This document shows, in pieces, positions 46,701 through 57,049 of a DNA stretch of 64,000 nt. Source of the stretch: Persicaria tinctoria (taxonomy: Eukaryota > Streptophyta > Magnoliopsida > Caryophyllales > Polygonaceae). A program made the position numbers and the translations under genes. The stretch covers positions 18,107,314 to 18,171,313 of the forward strand of contig JBANSL010000003.1 in NCBI GenBank assembly GCA_037127255.1. The letters run 5' to 3'. Within the stretch, counting starts at the first letter, position 1; each line of letters opens with the position of its first letter. The notes beneath the pieces are model-generated. The model was not told where the DNA came from and did not search any database. It saw nothing but the letters and a program-made list of their open reading frames with translations.

Positions 46701-46963
46701 GGCTCTGCCGTGGCACTGGTTGTATCATTTTCAGAACTTATGCCATTTGCATGATAACGGATTTCCTGCGTTGTAGACTTAGGACAGGTACAGGGGTTTA
46801 CCCCGGGGTCCCCAACGGACCTTCCGGATTTGGGTGCGAAATCCCACTTTAAACTGCACATCTGCGATTTCAAACCTTCAACCTGTACTCGGGGCGCAAG
46901 ATCCTAACGAGGGGTTTCATCCCTCGAAACGTAACTCGGGAATCATAATCCCGGGCCGTTACA
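43800..46963 (+). repeat. LARD 3' LTR
   Basis: A 3164-bp direct copy of 35726-38888, differing at roughly 28 positions counted by eye. Its right end GGGCCGTTACA abuts the TSD CTGGG at 46964-46968. Confidence 0.92.
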
Positions 46964-47574
46964 CTGGGTTGAAGGGTGGCTCCTCCGCCCACTACCGCCA
47001 CCAACTTCTTCGGAGATCGAAGCCCTTGTCCTCCATCGCCGACCCAACCCCCAAATCCCCAAATCTTCCGGCGAAAGGAGTCTCATGCTCCGGGCGGTGG
47101 ACGAGGCTCCGGGATCTGGCTCCTGGATCCGGGCTCCGTCTCCCCTCCTCCTGGCTCCGTCTCCCCTTCCCCCGACTCCGAGCTCCCCGCCGGCCACCTC
47201 CCTTCTCCTGCACTTTGCCCTTCTTCTTTTTTTTTTTTTTCTAAAGTAAAACGCGGTATTAAGCCGCGTTTTACTCTCTAAATTATTATTTTTTTAATTT
47301 TAAAATGCAAAATGATAAAGACGCGGTTTGAAACCGCGTTTTATCCGATACGGATTATAAAACGCGGTTTAAAACCGCGTTTTTTTTTAACAATTTTAAA
47401 TTTGACCAAATTTTTCCAGGAGGAGATATAACTACGAATGAAACGTGGTCTGAAACCGCGTTTCTCTGACCTCTCTGCAATTTTTGAATATTTGTGTAAA
47501 TATTTTGATTTCGTGAATTTATCCGTAAATATTTATTTTTTCTTGAATATTTTGAAAAAAAATTCTTTTATCTT

Positions 47575-48829
47575 CTCAAAATTTTAATAAAGGGAATATC
47601 GAGAGACAAAAAATAATGAAGGGCTTGCATATATAAGGAGGAGGAGGTCATGCATAATGCATTTGTACACAAACGTACTTTTCATTTTTAAAAGATGTGA
47701 AGAATATTGGGAGATTTATACTTCTAATTTTAACATTGTAGTACATTTTTGTTAGCATTTTTGTGTTCATGATTTTGTTTAATTCTTTCACATTATATTA
47801 TGGTTGAAACCTTTGTTTATTTCTCAAACTTTTTAAATTTAATACTATATATATAATATAGGTTTTATGCTTTTTCATTGTTTTTCATAATATTCCCTTT
47901 ATTACTACTATTATTGTTGTGTATTTTAATGTTTATTCTATTTATTTAATTTGTAGGTACAAAAAAGCTTATGAAGAGATGAATCGATCAACATAGGTGG
48001 GTAAGTAGCACAATAGTTATAGTATTTTTATATATCATTTGTAAATTTAAATTCACTAAATTCTAGATATATTTCTTTTCCATTTTTTAAATTCTCTCAA
48101 ATCTCTTCATTGTTTTTATAGTAATATTTTAATTTTGTTAGTGTTTCTAATTAAAATACATAATATTGTTGTATTCTTTTTAAATTCACATTGGGTTATA
48201 TGAACAATCCTATCACCTTCCTCTTAACAAAAGATTCATTCACCATCAATGAGAACCTAACAAAAAAATACATGGTTTAAAATAAATTTATTTAAATGAC
48301 TTCTACACATAAATATTATGAGAAAAAATATTTCACATTGTTATCATCTCATTAAAACATTATATTGCTAGAACAATGATTATTGTATCTATCATGTCAA
48401 TAAGAAAATGCATGTATACAATTATCTCCACCTAAAGATATATTTATAAATAGAAGCTGATTTCATAAATGAACCTTCACTAAAATCCAAAAGGTAACAT
48501 TTTATCAATAAATTCAATTAGTTATAGAAAAAAAGAAAATGATGATTGAAAAAGGAGTTCAAATGAAGATAAAATATATAGAACTATAAAAAATGATTAA
48601 ATTAACAATATGAGAAAATAATGAAAAATAAATACATAAATTATACATAATAATTTTTCATATAAATAATGGACGGATGTCATATCTAAATGATATTTTA
48701 TATTTAATCTTATACACACAAGAATGCATTTTGATGTTTTTGAATGGTTCTAAATTAAGATGATATTTTTTATTTTAAAAATTGATAGAATATTATTAGT
48801 TTTTTTAAAATATCTTGCTATAAAAATAA
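47575..48829. other. AT-rich intergenic, nothing recognised
   Basis: AT-rich sequence from the right MULE border to a Helitron-like 3' end. A TATATAAGGAGGAGG stretch near 47631 looks like a promoter TATA region, but no ORF follows. Confidence 0.45.
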
Positions 48830-48857
48830 CTAGTACTTTCCCCGTACCTTGTACGGG
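48830..48857 (-). mobile_element. Helitron-like 3' terminus
   Basis: On the minus strand: hairpin CCCGTACAAGGTACGGG (7-bp stem, 48857-48841), then a short spacer and CTAG at 48833-48830, followed by host T. This is the standard Helitron 3' end. The element would extend to the right. Confidence 0.65.
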
Positions 48858-51332
48858 AGAGAATTTTTATTGAAATTTACCGCTTTATTTCTCCCTCATA
48901 CCATGAATATATTTCATCAAGTAAGTCAGTCGGGCATGTGATCCGTAGATCTGAACCTGTTACCATCCAATGTTGTCACTCGGTAGTGGATCATTTGTTT
49001 GTCTTGTGTAAGGCCCGGGCCTTAGGCATGGGTATTTCGTCAAAATTAATAATATTTGGTTTTTTTTTTCAGTATATTTTTTTAAAAAGTTAAAACTATA
49101 TAAAATATTAATTATATATATTTTATTTATTAATTTCCTAATCATTAATATTATATGTGAAATTATTTAAAAAATTAATAACCCATGTAATTTTTAGCTT
49201 TTATTAATAACATGTAAAACTATAAAAATTAAATATTTTAGATCAACTCTGAAATATTGTAATGACGCTTAACGTATGAGAAAAAACTATTTAATTAACC
49301 AACTAATAAATTGATCTCAATCGTACATCATTCCAAAGTTGACATCCAAATTTCATTTCCTCTATTCAAAGAGGAGACATGAGAGATGACGCTAGAGATG
49401 CATCGCGAAAGTCCGTTCACCTTGAACTTGTGAAGGAAGGTTGATGTCAACGTTGTAAGAGAGGGGTGCCGCTTGATGGAGGACAAACCTGAAAACATGG
49501 TATGTATCGATGTGGAGAGCACATCGACTGATCCTCCGATCCCTCTATGCCTACTGTCTTGATTGCCTCCACCACTTCACATGTGACCTTACGGTACCAT
49601 TCAACTCGGCTTTATGATTATTCTTTGCCTTAATTTGCAAATTCCTGAAAGTTGATTGCCAACATATATCTTCTCGCATAAATAATAGATTATCAATATG
49701 AAGTCTTGCTCCCAAAAATGCGATCAATCTAAAGACTTACCTCCCAGTTTTCATTTGTGGTATACAGTACAAGGCCTCATATAATCATTTTGTAATAGAA
49801 GCCATGAGAGATGTCCTAGAAAAAAAATGTAAGAAGCATAATTTTAATCATATGGAATAATTTAATACATTTGGTGAAAAACCAACTGATTATGATGATA
49901 TGTCGATCTTTTAGGTATTCTTCCAAAAAGTTCACAATCACATACATACATGCAGTTTACAAAAACATGCCCATTAGTACCAACTACCAATAGATCTATT
50001 TCATACATGAGAGAAACGGGTGGGATGGGATGATATTGAATTACCAAGTTGCCCCTCCATGACTACATGCACCTCCTCAAGATCTTTTTTAAGTAGAAGA
50101 TTGACAGTACGAATTTCCCCGAACATGGTTCGGTTTTTTTTTTTAATAATATTTTTTACCAAATATGACATACCGCACAAGTACTCGATGCAGGTTAATT
50201 TTCTACTAACATACCATTTTGCCCATTCTCTTTAACATGTCGTTTTGTTAAATCTTCTTGTTATGGCGAAGTCTTTTATCAAGACGATCGATACTACGAA
50301 TCTGACAAAGAATAGTATATCGGTTGCTTTCACACTTCTTCTAACATCCGCTCTACTTCAAATAAGAGAATAAAAGTCTTGCAATTTTCTCCCAAATAAA
50401 ACCGAGTTTGGATCCTCTGTAATGTTTTATGTGTTACACACCATTTTACACTTCTTAAATTGGTATAAATTATAAACAATTTGAGAAAAAGATATTCTAT
50501 ATTTAAATGTATAAACCCTAAAGAGCTAAAGCCTTAAAATGATATTTAGTATCCTATATTTAAACGCATAAACCCTAAGATACCAAAATATATTAAAAAA
50601 ATGTTACATAACTCAAATTAGTGTAGATTATATATACATCGATTTCAATATGTCAAACTTTAAAAATTAACTTTAAATCAAATTCCAAATTTGAAATATT
50701 AAGTACTTTTTTTGAGGCATTAATTCATCGAACACCGAGAACACCATATGAAAAATTGCAACTTTATAAACTTCAATTTCACTTAACTAACCCCAATATC
50801 TCATGATGAAATTTGATCAACAATTGATAACCTTTAGTTTCAAAAAATTTACAAAAGAAAAAGTAAACAATTTATGCATAGCAATTTAAATATTTTACCA
50901 AATAAATGTTCCAACGACGAAATCTTTAATAAAGATGATGAATAGTAAAGATAAATTAATCAATGTTGAAGTAAGAGATGAGAACGTTTAAAAAAGTAGC
51001 AAATTTATTGAAGATTGACCACGTGCAATCTTCGGATAGATTGTGAAGGAAAAAATTGGTTGGGGGATTTGATGATTGGATGATTGTAAGGTTTAGGCAA
51101 CACGCTTGGTGATGCCAGTTGAAGTTAAAATCCTTATACGAAGAGTTATGGCAAAGCGTCTTACATATAAGGGAAAAACGATTTTATTATTATTTTTTAA
51201 ATCATATTGTATTTCATGATTAACTTTTAATTTCATTGTCACGTTTTTTTTTCATGGCTAGTCTATGGAATGGATTGAACAATATCAATGTTGTGTGTTA
51301 TGATTCGTTTTAAGACCATGTTTACTTTCACC
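48858..51332. other. AT-rich region, nothing recognised
   Basis: No protein recognised in about 2.5 kb. Scattered plant-like coding words occur at 49320-49560 and 49980-50110 but without sustained frames. It may be the 3' half of the tentative Helitron. Confidence 0.4.
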
Positions 51333-51337
51333 GAAGC

Positions 51338-52284
51338 TGATGCGGGACCATCCAAGACACCTTCGGACACACCTATACTTGAGGATGGACCTATAATTCG
51401 AGCTCACGAGAATGATGTCATCCTCAAGAGGAAGAAGAAGGCTCCACCATGGGAGAAGGTGCAAAGGTGGAAACTTACGTTTTTTAGATTCGTTCACCAG
51501 TTGACAGCTTTTCGACGTCTCAGTAAATTGAGTCGTACGGAGTCAATATTAATCGGATTGAGGCGTGCTATATCTTGTCGGAACGAGGACGAAGAGATCT
51601 ACAACTTTGCTGTTGAAGGTTTTTGCAGATTCGACATGAAGCTTGGCCGAAAATCACATTCTTTGCAGTTGTCACTGTTTAGACGGGAATTCTTCAAGTG
51701 TTGGAACTTTCCTTATTGCTATTTTTAGAGATCTTATTTATTTAAGTTATTTTTAGTATTTTAGGGATTTAAGTTAATTTCTATTTTATTTATTATTTTT
51801 ATCTTAAATCAGCCCCTAGGTTATAAGAAGGGCCGATTCATTCATTGTAGAACTCAGACGTCTCTTTTATGAAAATTTCAGTTTGTGTGAAACACAATTG
51901 AGAGAAAGTCAATCGACTCGAAGCGTGGCTCGTCGATTGCAACAATTGGTTATAGATCTAACTTGGTTTGCTTTGAGTTCGTCAACCTCGCGAGAGCTTG
52001 GTGATCCAGGTAATCACAAGTCCCCTCCTTGTGCCTCCAAGTTGTCCGCTTGGTTGTGTAAGGTTGTAGAGGCGGGCTTTATAGTCGTTGGTATTTGGTT
52101 CCTACCCTCTACGGAGGCCTGGGGTCTTTGCCTCGTTCTATTTTAGTTCGAATCAGTCCTTATCGGTCGTGTCTTTGTTATCAATTTCAAGTCTTTGTTA
52201 TTGTTCTTGAGTCTTTTGCTTCCATTCTTGTCTTTGAGTCTTGATTGTCGAAGATCGGGCCATCCTACGGCTAACCCCGTATCA
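51338..52284 (+). repeat. 5' LTR of the 51-kb element
   Basis: 947 bp. Its first ~390 bases are open in the same frame as the element's internal ORF and end at a stop at 51726-51728, so the LTR carries the C-terminal coding part. CTTAAATCAGCCCCTAGG and a promoter-like TTATAAGAAGG follow near 51815-51830. Confidence 0.9.
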
Positions 52285-52287
52285 AAT

Positions 52288-52299
52288 TGGTATCAGAGC
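52288..52299 (+). other. Primer-binding site
   Basis: TGGTATCAGAGC, three bases after the 5' LTR, complementary to the 3' end of initiator tRNA-Met. Confidence 0.9.
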
Positions 52300-52719
52300 T
52301 TTGGTTTCCGACATCAAAAGTTGTGTCTTTTGTTTCCCTAAACACAAAAACAAAAAAAAATTCAAGTTTTTCTTTCTTTTCTTTCATTTTTTTTTCCTCT
52401 TTTTGTGTGCCGTGTACTGCAGTGTCCATACCGACCCCTCCAGCCTCGGTACAACCTCGATACAGTGTCTGTCGAGTCAGTTTGGTCGATTCCGAGCTTC
52501 TGCCCAGCTTGTGTCGAGCACTTTCTTCGGTGTTTCTTTGTCCTTTCTCTTGATTACTCTCTTTGATTGTTAAGTCCTTGCATGAGTGTTGATTTGCCCA
52601 AAGCGGATTGCCCCAACAAGCTTCTCATAACCAATTAGAGAGAAGTGTGCGAGAGAAACACATTGTGAGATTGTTTTATTTTGCTAATCTTGACATAGTT
52701 CCGTGTTTGTTTATTTGCG

Positions 52720-53886
52720 ATGTCTCAGCAGGTTAACAACCCGAACAATGCCAACAATGGCAACAATGACAACGATTCCGACGCAACTATATCCGCCACG
52801 GTGTTCAACGCCAAAATGAACTCTCTTATGGAGACCTTGGCAAAGATAAATGAAAGATTGAAGGTACAAGAGCGTCGGTACGGCTTACCGGTACAACATA
52901 CTGATTGTTCTTACCCCGTGCTTAGTTCTTGTGTTGGCTCTAACACGTTGACCGTACAAGGAGTACCACCTAGAGATGACGTGCCACCACATGAAAGGGA
53001 AGCAACTCATCTTATTCCTTCTACTAATACTAATCAGCATCATGTTCCTTCTAGTGTAAATAATCAGTTTGTTGATAAAATTGAGGAGCACGTCGAAAAT
53101 GATCAAGATCTTAGTTTACTTGCCTCTAAAGATGATTGCATTACATGTGCGCATGATGATTCTTTGATTGTTCATAAAGTTTATGGTTTTCAACCTATGC
53201 CTTGTGATGATAATCAAATAGACGAATTGTGTCTTACTCCACGCTTAGAAGAAGGCAATGTTTCTAATTTGATCATTGATGGTGAAGATTGTCCTAATAT
53301 TGCTAGTCTTGACTTACTTGAAAATCAAGCCTTGAAAAAGGATGACTCCTTGCTAGCTTTAGATGACAACTTAGAGATAAATGAACACGCTAAATTGCAT
53401 ATTCAATTCGAACCTTATGACGATGAAATGAAATATGATTTATGCATTAATACGACTTCTTTTCTTGGTGTTGTAGTGACCTCTGATGGCTTTGAGAGGA
53501 GTTTCCATGGGCATGAGGTATTCGATCCAGGAGCTCGTGTGGATGCATTTGCAGAATCTTATGCAACATTGGATTCGAGGTCGAATCCTTTTCAAGAAAG
53601 GGGGAATGATGCGGGACCATCCAAGACACCTTCGGACACACCTATACTTGGGGATGGACCTATAATTCGAGCTCACGAGAATGATGTCATCCTCAAGAGG
53701 AAGAAGAAGGCTCCACCATGGGAGAAGGTGAAAAGGTGGAAACTTACGTTTTTTAGATTCGTTCACCAGTTGACAGCTTTTCGACGTCTCCGTAAATTGA
53801 GTCGTACGGAGTCAATATTAATCGGATTGAGGCGTGCTATATCTTGTCGGAACGAGGACGGAAGAGATCTACAAATTTGCTGTTGA
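52720..53886 (+). CDS. Internal ORF running into the 3' LTR, 388 aa
   Basis: It starts MSQQVNNPNNANNGNN (Asn-rich, disordered). A short helix-forming segment follows (MNSLMETLAKINERLKVQERR, about residues 34-54), then an acidic middle (about 110-260). The very basic C-terminus (LKRKKKAPPWEKVKRWKLTF, about 322-341) is encoded by the 3' LTR, which begins near residue 296. No retroviral zinc knuckle or protease is seen. It may derive from the N-terminal part of a gypsy Gag, or be an accessory protein; I do not recognise the family. In the 3' LTR one extra G near 53861 changes frame and ends the protein early. The 5' LTR copy lacks that G and stays open about 40 codons further. Confidence 0.65.
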   Translation: MSQQVNNPNNANNGNNDNDSDATISATVFNAKMNSLMETLAKINERLKVQERRYGLPVQHTDCSYPVLSSCVGSNTLTVQGVPPRDDVPPHEREATHLIPSTNTNQHHVPSSVNNQFVDKIEEHVENDQDLSLLASKDDCITCAHDDSLIVHKVYGFQPMPCDDNQIDELCLTPRLEEGNVSNLIIDGEDCPNIASLDLLENQALKKDDSLLALDDNLEINEHAKLHIQFEPYDDEMKYDLCINTTSFLGVVVTSDGFERSFHGHEVFDPGARVDAFAESYATLDSRSNPFQERGNDAGPSKTPSDTPILGDGPIIRAHENDVILKRKKKAPPWEKVKRWKLTFFRFVHQLTAFRRLRKLSRTESILIGLRRAISCRNEDGRDLQICC

Positions 53887-54554
53887 AGGTTTTTGCAGAT
53901 TCGACATGAAGCTTGGCCGAAAATCACATTCTTTGCATCTGTCACCATTTAGACGGGAATTCTTCAAGTGTTGGAACTTTCCTTATTGCTATTTTTAGAG
54001 ATCTTACTTATTTAAGTTATTTATAGTATTTCAGGGATTTAAGTTCATTTCTATTTTATTTATTATTTTTATCTTAAATCAGCCCCTAGGTTATAAGAAG
54101 GGCCGATTCATTCATTGTAGAACTCAGACGTCTCTTTTATGAAAATTTCAGTTCGTGTGAAACACAATTGAGAGAAAGTCAATCGACTCGAAGCGTGGCT
54201 CGTCGATTGCAACAATTGGTTATAGATCTAACTTGGTTTGCTTTGAGTTCGTCAACCTCGCGAGAGCTTGGTGATCCAGGTAATCACAAGTCCCCTCCTT
54301 GTGCCTCCAAGTTGTCCGCTTGGTTGTGTAAGGTTGTAGAGGCGGGCTTTATAGTCGTTGGTATTTGGTTCCTACCCTCTACGGAGGCCTGGGGTCTTTG
54401 CCTCGTTCTATTTTAGTTCGAATCAGTCCTTATCGGTCGTGTCTTTGTTATCAATTTCGAGTCTTTGTTATTTTTCTTGAGTCTTTTGCTTCTGTTCTTG
54501 TCTTTGAGTCTTGATTGTCGAAGATCGGGCCATCCTACGGCTAACCCTGTATCA
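53607..54554 (+). repeat. 3' LTR of the 51-kb element
   Basis: 948-bp copy of 51338-52284 with about 19 differences. It directly follows the purine tract GAAAGGGGGAA and carries the end of the internal ORF. Confidence 0.9.
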
Positions 54555-54559
54555 GAAGC

Positions 54560-56641
54560 CCAATTACATTACCACCTTCAAATGACTATTTTTATTTCTT
54601 TCTTCACGGGCATTTTGTATTTCATGACACCCTTGTGAAATTATCTGCAAAACTTTTTGAAGTGTGTTATTAATTTAATTACGGTCATGATTATTTTCAT
54701 AATATGGATGTAAATACCAATAAAATTGAAAAATTCAAGGAAAGTAGATTGAACCATGAATGTTGAAACCATATAACTTCAACCACAACTAACTAAATAG
54801 AAATCCATAAAAAAAATTGTAATTAGCAAGATAAAAATCCAAACAACGACTGAATCTACAAACGATATATAAAACTTCAAATAAAAAATAAAATTGAGCT
54901 AAAATACTAAAAGAGACCATACAGATTTGCACCATGATGACTAAATGTACATAAAACTCTATTGCCTCCTAATTTTATTTGACGAAGTGTGGGACTATTT
55001 TGCAATGATTACCGTACGTGTTACATTTTCTTATTCAAACAAATCCTCAAACTTCATCTTTGTACTTCTTTTCATATGACCATTATAGAGGCAAGTTATT
55101 CCAAGGGGTAACCGGAGTCCGGAATACTTTTTTTTCCAAACCAACTGGGAATGCTCTCTAACTGCATCTTTTTACATCTTTTCATATGCAACCCATTTGG
55201 TATCCCATTCAGCTTCAAGAGGAGTTCCTTCAAGGGTGTGGCAGCTCTAATGCCTAGCAAAAGGAATCATGGAATACCAAGTATAATTCAACATTTGAGA
55301 AACAATAACTCAATAAAAGATATGTTGATGGTAAAATTGCTTCCAATTTAATATATTCAAGCACCTGGAAGGGCTTAAGTGCCCATGCAATTTATTACTC
55401 CATGTTTGATCGTAACTGGCTCAATTAGTAGCATAAGCTATCAAGGTTGTTGGTACTAATCGAAGCCAGTTATCTCTATCAACCTTGATAGCTTCGATTA
55501 GAGATATAACCTGATAATGTTGTCGAAAAATCATTGATCGAATAAACTATAATATGTACTTAAAGGGTTGATTATGAATCCAAAAGTAGCATATTCCAAC
55601 CAATCAATTAAAAATAAAATAAAAATCAAAAGGATGGGCATAAAGAAAGAACCTTTCTCATATCGTTTGACAATCATTCATAAGAATACAACGTCCATTT
55701 GACATATTCTAGTATCAACAGAGCTTCATATAATAACAATTTCACAAAATAGAAAATGAATAAAAAATTGTTTATGATGAATCCTAACATTGTACACCAC
55801 ACAACAATGGTACAACCAATGTATATATGTACTCATGAGATAAAACATTCAAATAAAAAACCATCAGTCCTTAAAGAATGTATACAAAGAGATCATAAGA
55901 TAAATTTGTGTAGAAGTCCAAATAAATTTGAATTTCACCACACAAAACGACACAAATAAAACTAAAATATAGGCACATTAATTGACTCATATAAGAGTGA
56001 TTGATGCAATTTATCAAGCAAATTGTAAGCAAATGCCATTGCTGAGCAAATCATAAACCAGGAAATCATATTTAGTTATGATGTAGAGTTGTGCGTAATA
56101 CACACGAATTCAACGATACAAACCTCATCATCACCAACATCCATTTATTGAGAGCTATCGACGTTGATATTCATCGTGATCTCGAATGTGGCCTCTGGAC
56201 CACCCGAGGATGACAAACCTTCGTCATTTCTCTTGGATTAGAAGACCTCCTTTTTGTTCTTCTGAACTCAAGTCATGCTCTACATGGGAAAACCTGTCTT
56301 TTTGAAATTTAACCAAATGAAAAAAAAAAGTAAAGTTAAATTGACATGTTTGGTACAATTTTTATGTTTAATTGGTACAATCTGTATTTTACAATTTACT
56401 TAAATTTAGAAGTTCAGTGTAATCATATACCATTTAAGACCTAAGTGCACGGGATCTCATCTCTCCGAATATCGTTTCTCAAAGCACATATCTCATAGAT
56501 ACTTTGGAACACACAAGTATTCTTCTGTCTCCATACTCGCGTATTGCAACCAATCATTAATGTACCCTAAAATCATCCACATGAAATCAATTCAACCCCA
56601 ATTGGCAATAAATCTTGTAAATTATAGAGAATATAATATAC
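54560..56641. other. AT-rich region, no intact gene
   Basis: No gene is recognised. On the minus strand at 56145-56235 a short frame reads NDEGLSSSGGPEATFEITMN and ends at a stop a few codons on. It looks like the C-terminal exon of some gene, possibly another captured fragment, but it is unidentified. Confidence 0.35.
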
Positions 56642-57049
56642 CTTTGGTGCAACATGTTTCTTAGAATCTCACAAGTCATGATCAAAACTTGAGCATCCTT
56701 ATTTATACAAGAATCTCTAACCAAAAGTCCAACGTTGTTATCACCAAATGTATCCCTAAAAGAGCATATTCACCTCATGAGCACAAGGCCATCCTGAAAT
56801 ATGGTTCACAATGTTTACTCTAAAATTTACATAAGCAGCGACTTGCCAATCTTACCAAATTCTACAGGAAAATATAAAGCATCTACAATACAAATATTCA
56901 TGAAATTTCTAATTCCAAAGTGCCTTAAGTGGTGTGGTATAAAAAAAACATTACTTCTAGCTAGAAATTGTTGCGGCGGCCATAGCCTTTGCAATCAAGG
57001 TCTGCTCCTTGAAGGCATGAATGACCAAAAAAAAAACCTCCCTGAGTAC
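56642..57049 (-). pseudogene. Captured fragment of an ISE2-type DExH-box RNA helicase gene
   Basis: Two exons on the minus strand: 57049-56892 and 56755-56642, with a 136-bp intron between them. Exon A holds a decayed Walker A region, then TLIAKAMAAATISS, a stop, FYTTPLKALWN, a stop and KFHEY. Exon B reads DTFGDNNVGLLVRDSCINKD followed by AQVLIMTCEILRNMLHQ and ends in AG before GTATAT. These match motifs I, Ia and Ib of the chloroplast RNA helicase ISE2 (DExH15) better than MTR4/SKI2 (FGDNNVGLLTGDSAINKDAQ is the ISE2 form). The exon junction phase (2 + 1 nt in an Arg codon) is preserved. Retention of the intron means DNA-level capture or segmental duplication, not retroposition. Confidence 0.75.

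Larger units (their letters stand above)
35726..46963 (+). mobile_element. LARD: large non-autonomous LTR retrotransposon, TSD CTGGG
   Basis: Total 11.2 kb, flanked by CTGGG on both sides (35721-35725 and 46964-46968). LTRs of 3163 and 3164 bp begin TGTAAAGGCTCGG and end GGGCCGTTACA. I counted about 28 differences between them by eye (roughly 99% identity), so the insertion is recent. A tRNA-Met primer site follows the 5' LTR and a purine-rich tract precedes the 3' LTR. The 4.9-kb interior lacks gag, protease, reverse transcriptase or integrase. Long LTRs with a large non-coding interior define LARDs. TCTCGGGGACGAGACT just before the 3' end resembles the 3' tail of Tekay/Del-type Ty3/gypsy elements, a likely source. 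Confidence 0.92.
35117..47565. mobile_element. MULE-like element, 9-bp TSD, split by a LARD
   Basis: The ends GAATTTTTTTTCAAAATATT (35117) and its inverse (ending 47565) are flanked by direct TTTTATCTT copies (35108-35116 and 47566-47574). A 9-bp TSD with long TIRs is diagnostic of Mutator-like elements. The TIRs extend about 450 bp (to about 35570 and 47100), more diverged inward. Each carries four CG-rich palindromes. Without the 11.2-kb LARD and its TSD the element is about 1.2 kb, too short for a transposase. The GC-rich inner part (35570-35725, 46969-47100) repeats a CCTCCGCCCACTGCC-type word and could include captured host sequence. Confidence 0.85.
51338..54554 (+). mobile_element. Young non-autonomous LTR retrotransposon, TSD GAAGC
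   Basis: LTRs at 51338-52284 (947 bp) and 53607-54554 (948 bp) begin TGATGCGGGACCATCC and end GTATCA. GAAGC flanks both ends (51333-51337 and 54555-54559). A primer site and the tract AAGAAAGGGGGAA sit at the proper places. I counted about 19 LTR-LTR differences (roughly 98% identity). The 1.3-kb interior encodes one ORF and no protease, reverse transcriptase or integrase. Confidence 0.93.

Noticed and set aside
51883..52146. 87-codon frame in the LTR, repeated at 54168-54416
   Set aside because: It is in both LTRs downstream of the ORF stop, lacks domain similarity, and covers the expected R/U5 region.
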